A stretch of DNA of 29,056 nt from NCBI GenBank assembly GCA_905215155.1, contig CAJMPJ010000045.1:1-29056 (forward strand). Direction: 5' to 3'. Source of the DNA: an uncultured bacterium. Lineage in GTDB: Bacteria > Bacillota > Clostridia > Lachnospirales > Lachnospiraceae. Position 1 is the first letter of the stretch. Each line of letters starts with the position of its first letter. Under the pieces are notes generated by a model. The model was not told the origin of the DNA, made no database searches, and saw only the letters and a list, made by a program, of their open reading frames with translations. Below are positions 29,041 through 29,056 of this stretch, piece by piece. The position numbers and the translations under genes were made by a program.

Positions 29041-29056
29041 AAAATTGAGATAATGG

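Larger units (their letters stand above)
27705..29056. mobile_element. Edge of an integrative element (ICE or prophage) next to rlmD
   Basis: An integrase gene convergent with rlmD, a repeat-rich 80-base junction, and a housekeeping gene whose 3' end is a known target together indicate the end of an integrated element. Only about 1.35 kb lies in the window, so the type of element and its cargo cannot be told. The left boundary probably lies within or just after the rlmD 3' end (about 27650-27725). The matching att copy would be outside this window. Confidence 0.65.

Overview
This window looks like chromosomal DNA of a spore-forming Clostridia species, most likely a Lachnospiraceae of the Lacrimispora / Clostridium cluster XIVa type. 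The basis is strong AGGAGG-type ribosome binding sites, moderate G+C, a YesN/YesM two-component pair beside a sugar ABC transporter without its own ATPase, Firmicutes-type PcrA and RlmD, and a collagen-like protein preceded by a promoter that resembles the late-sporulation sigma-K consensus. The species is inferred from style only. I saw no rRNA, tRNA or CRISPR array.

Layout. (1) 1-749, minus strand: 5' part of a Gly-Pro-Thr collagen-like protein with an N-terminal globular domain, running off the window. (2) 893-6288, minus strand: a sensor kinase, response regulator and heparinase II/III-like lyase operon with its own terminator. (3) 6620-17841, plus strand: a divergent operon of lipoprotein sugar-binding protein, two permeases, GH2 beta-glucuronidase-like enzyme, GH88 unsaturated glucuronyl hydrolase, DUF2264 protein and a LacZ-type GH2 beta-galactosidase. 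(4) 17969-18724: small cupin and MmcQ/YjbR genes. (5) 18730-19042: a self-contained short transcription unit with consensus promoter, strong RBS, 35-codon ORF and two tandem terminators. (6) 19095-25811: heterodimeric ABC exporter, patatin-like phospholipase and pcrA. (7) 25959-27704: a small membrane protein with a very acidic tail, then rlmD. (8) 27705-29056: probable attachment region and tyrosine integrase, the edge of a mobile element inserted beside the 3' end of rlmD.

The central part (973-17784) reads as a Gram-positive polysaccharide utilization locus for an acidic, glucuronate- and galactose-containing glycan. The sensor kinase would detect an extracellular signal and the AraC-type regulator would switch on the divergent transporter operon. 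The lipoprotein and permeases would import oligosaccharides, powered by an ATPase encoded elsewhere. Cytoplasmic enzymes would then finish the job: the lyase-like protein would generate unsaturated uronates, GH88 remove them, the GH2 beta-glucuronidase remove saturated GlcA, LacZ remove beta-galactose, and DUF2264 perform an unknown step. None of the enzymes has a visible signal peptide. The substrate (for example side chains of type II arabinogalactan or a bacterial exopolysaccharide) is inference.

The least explained parts are the 35-codon unit, the DUF2264 protein, the collagen-like protein with its globular domain ahead of the repeat, and the repeat-rich attachment region next to the integrase.
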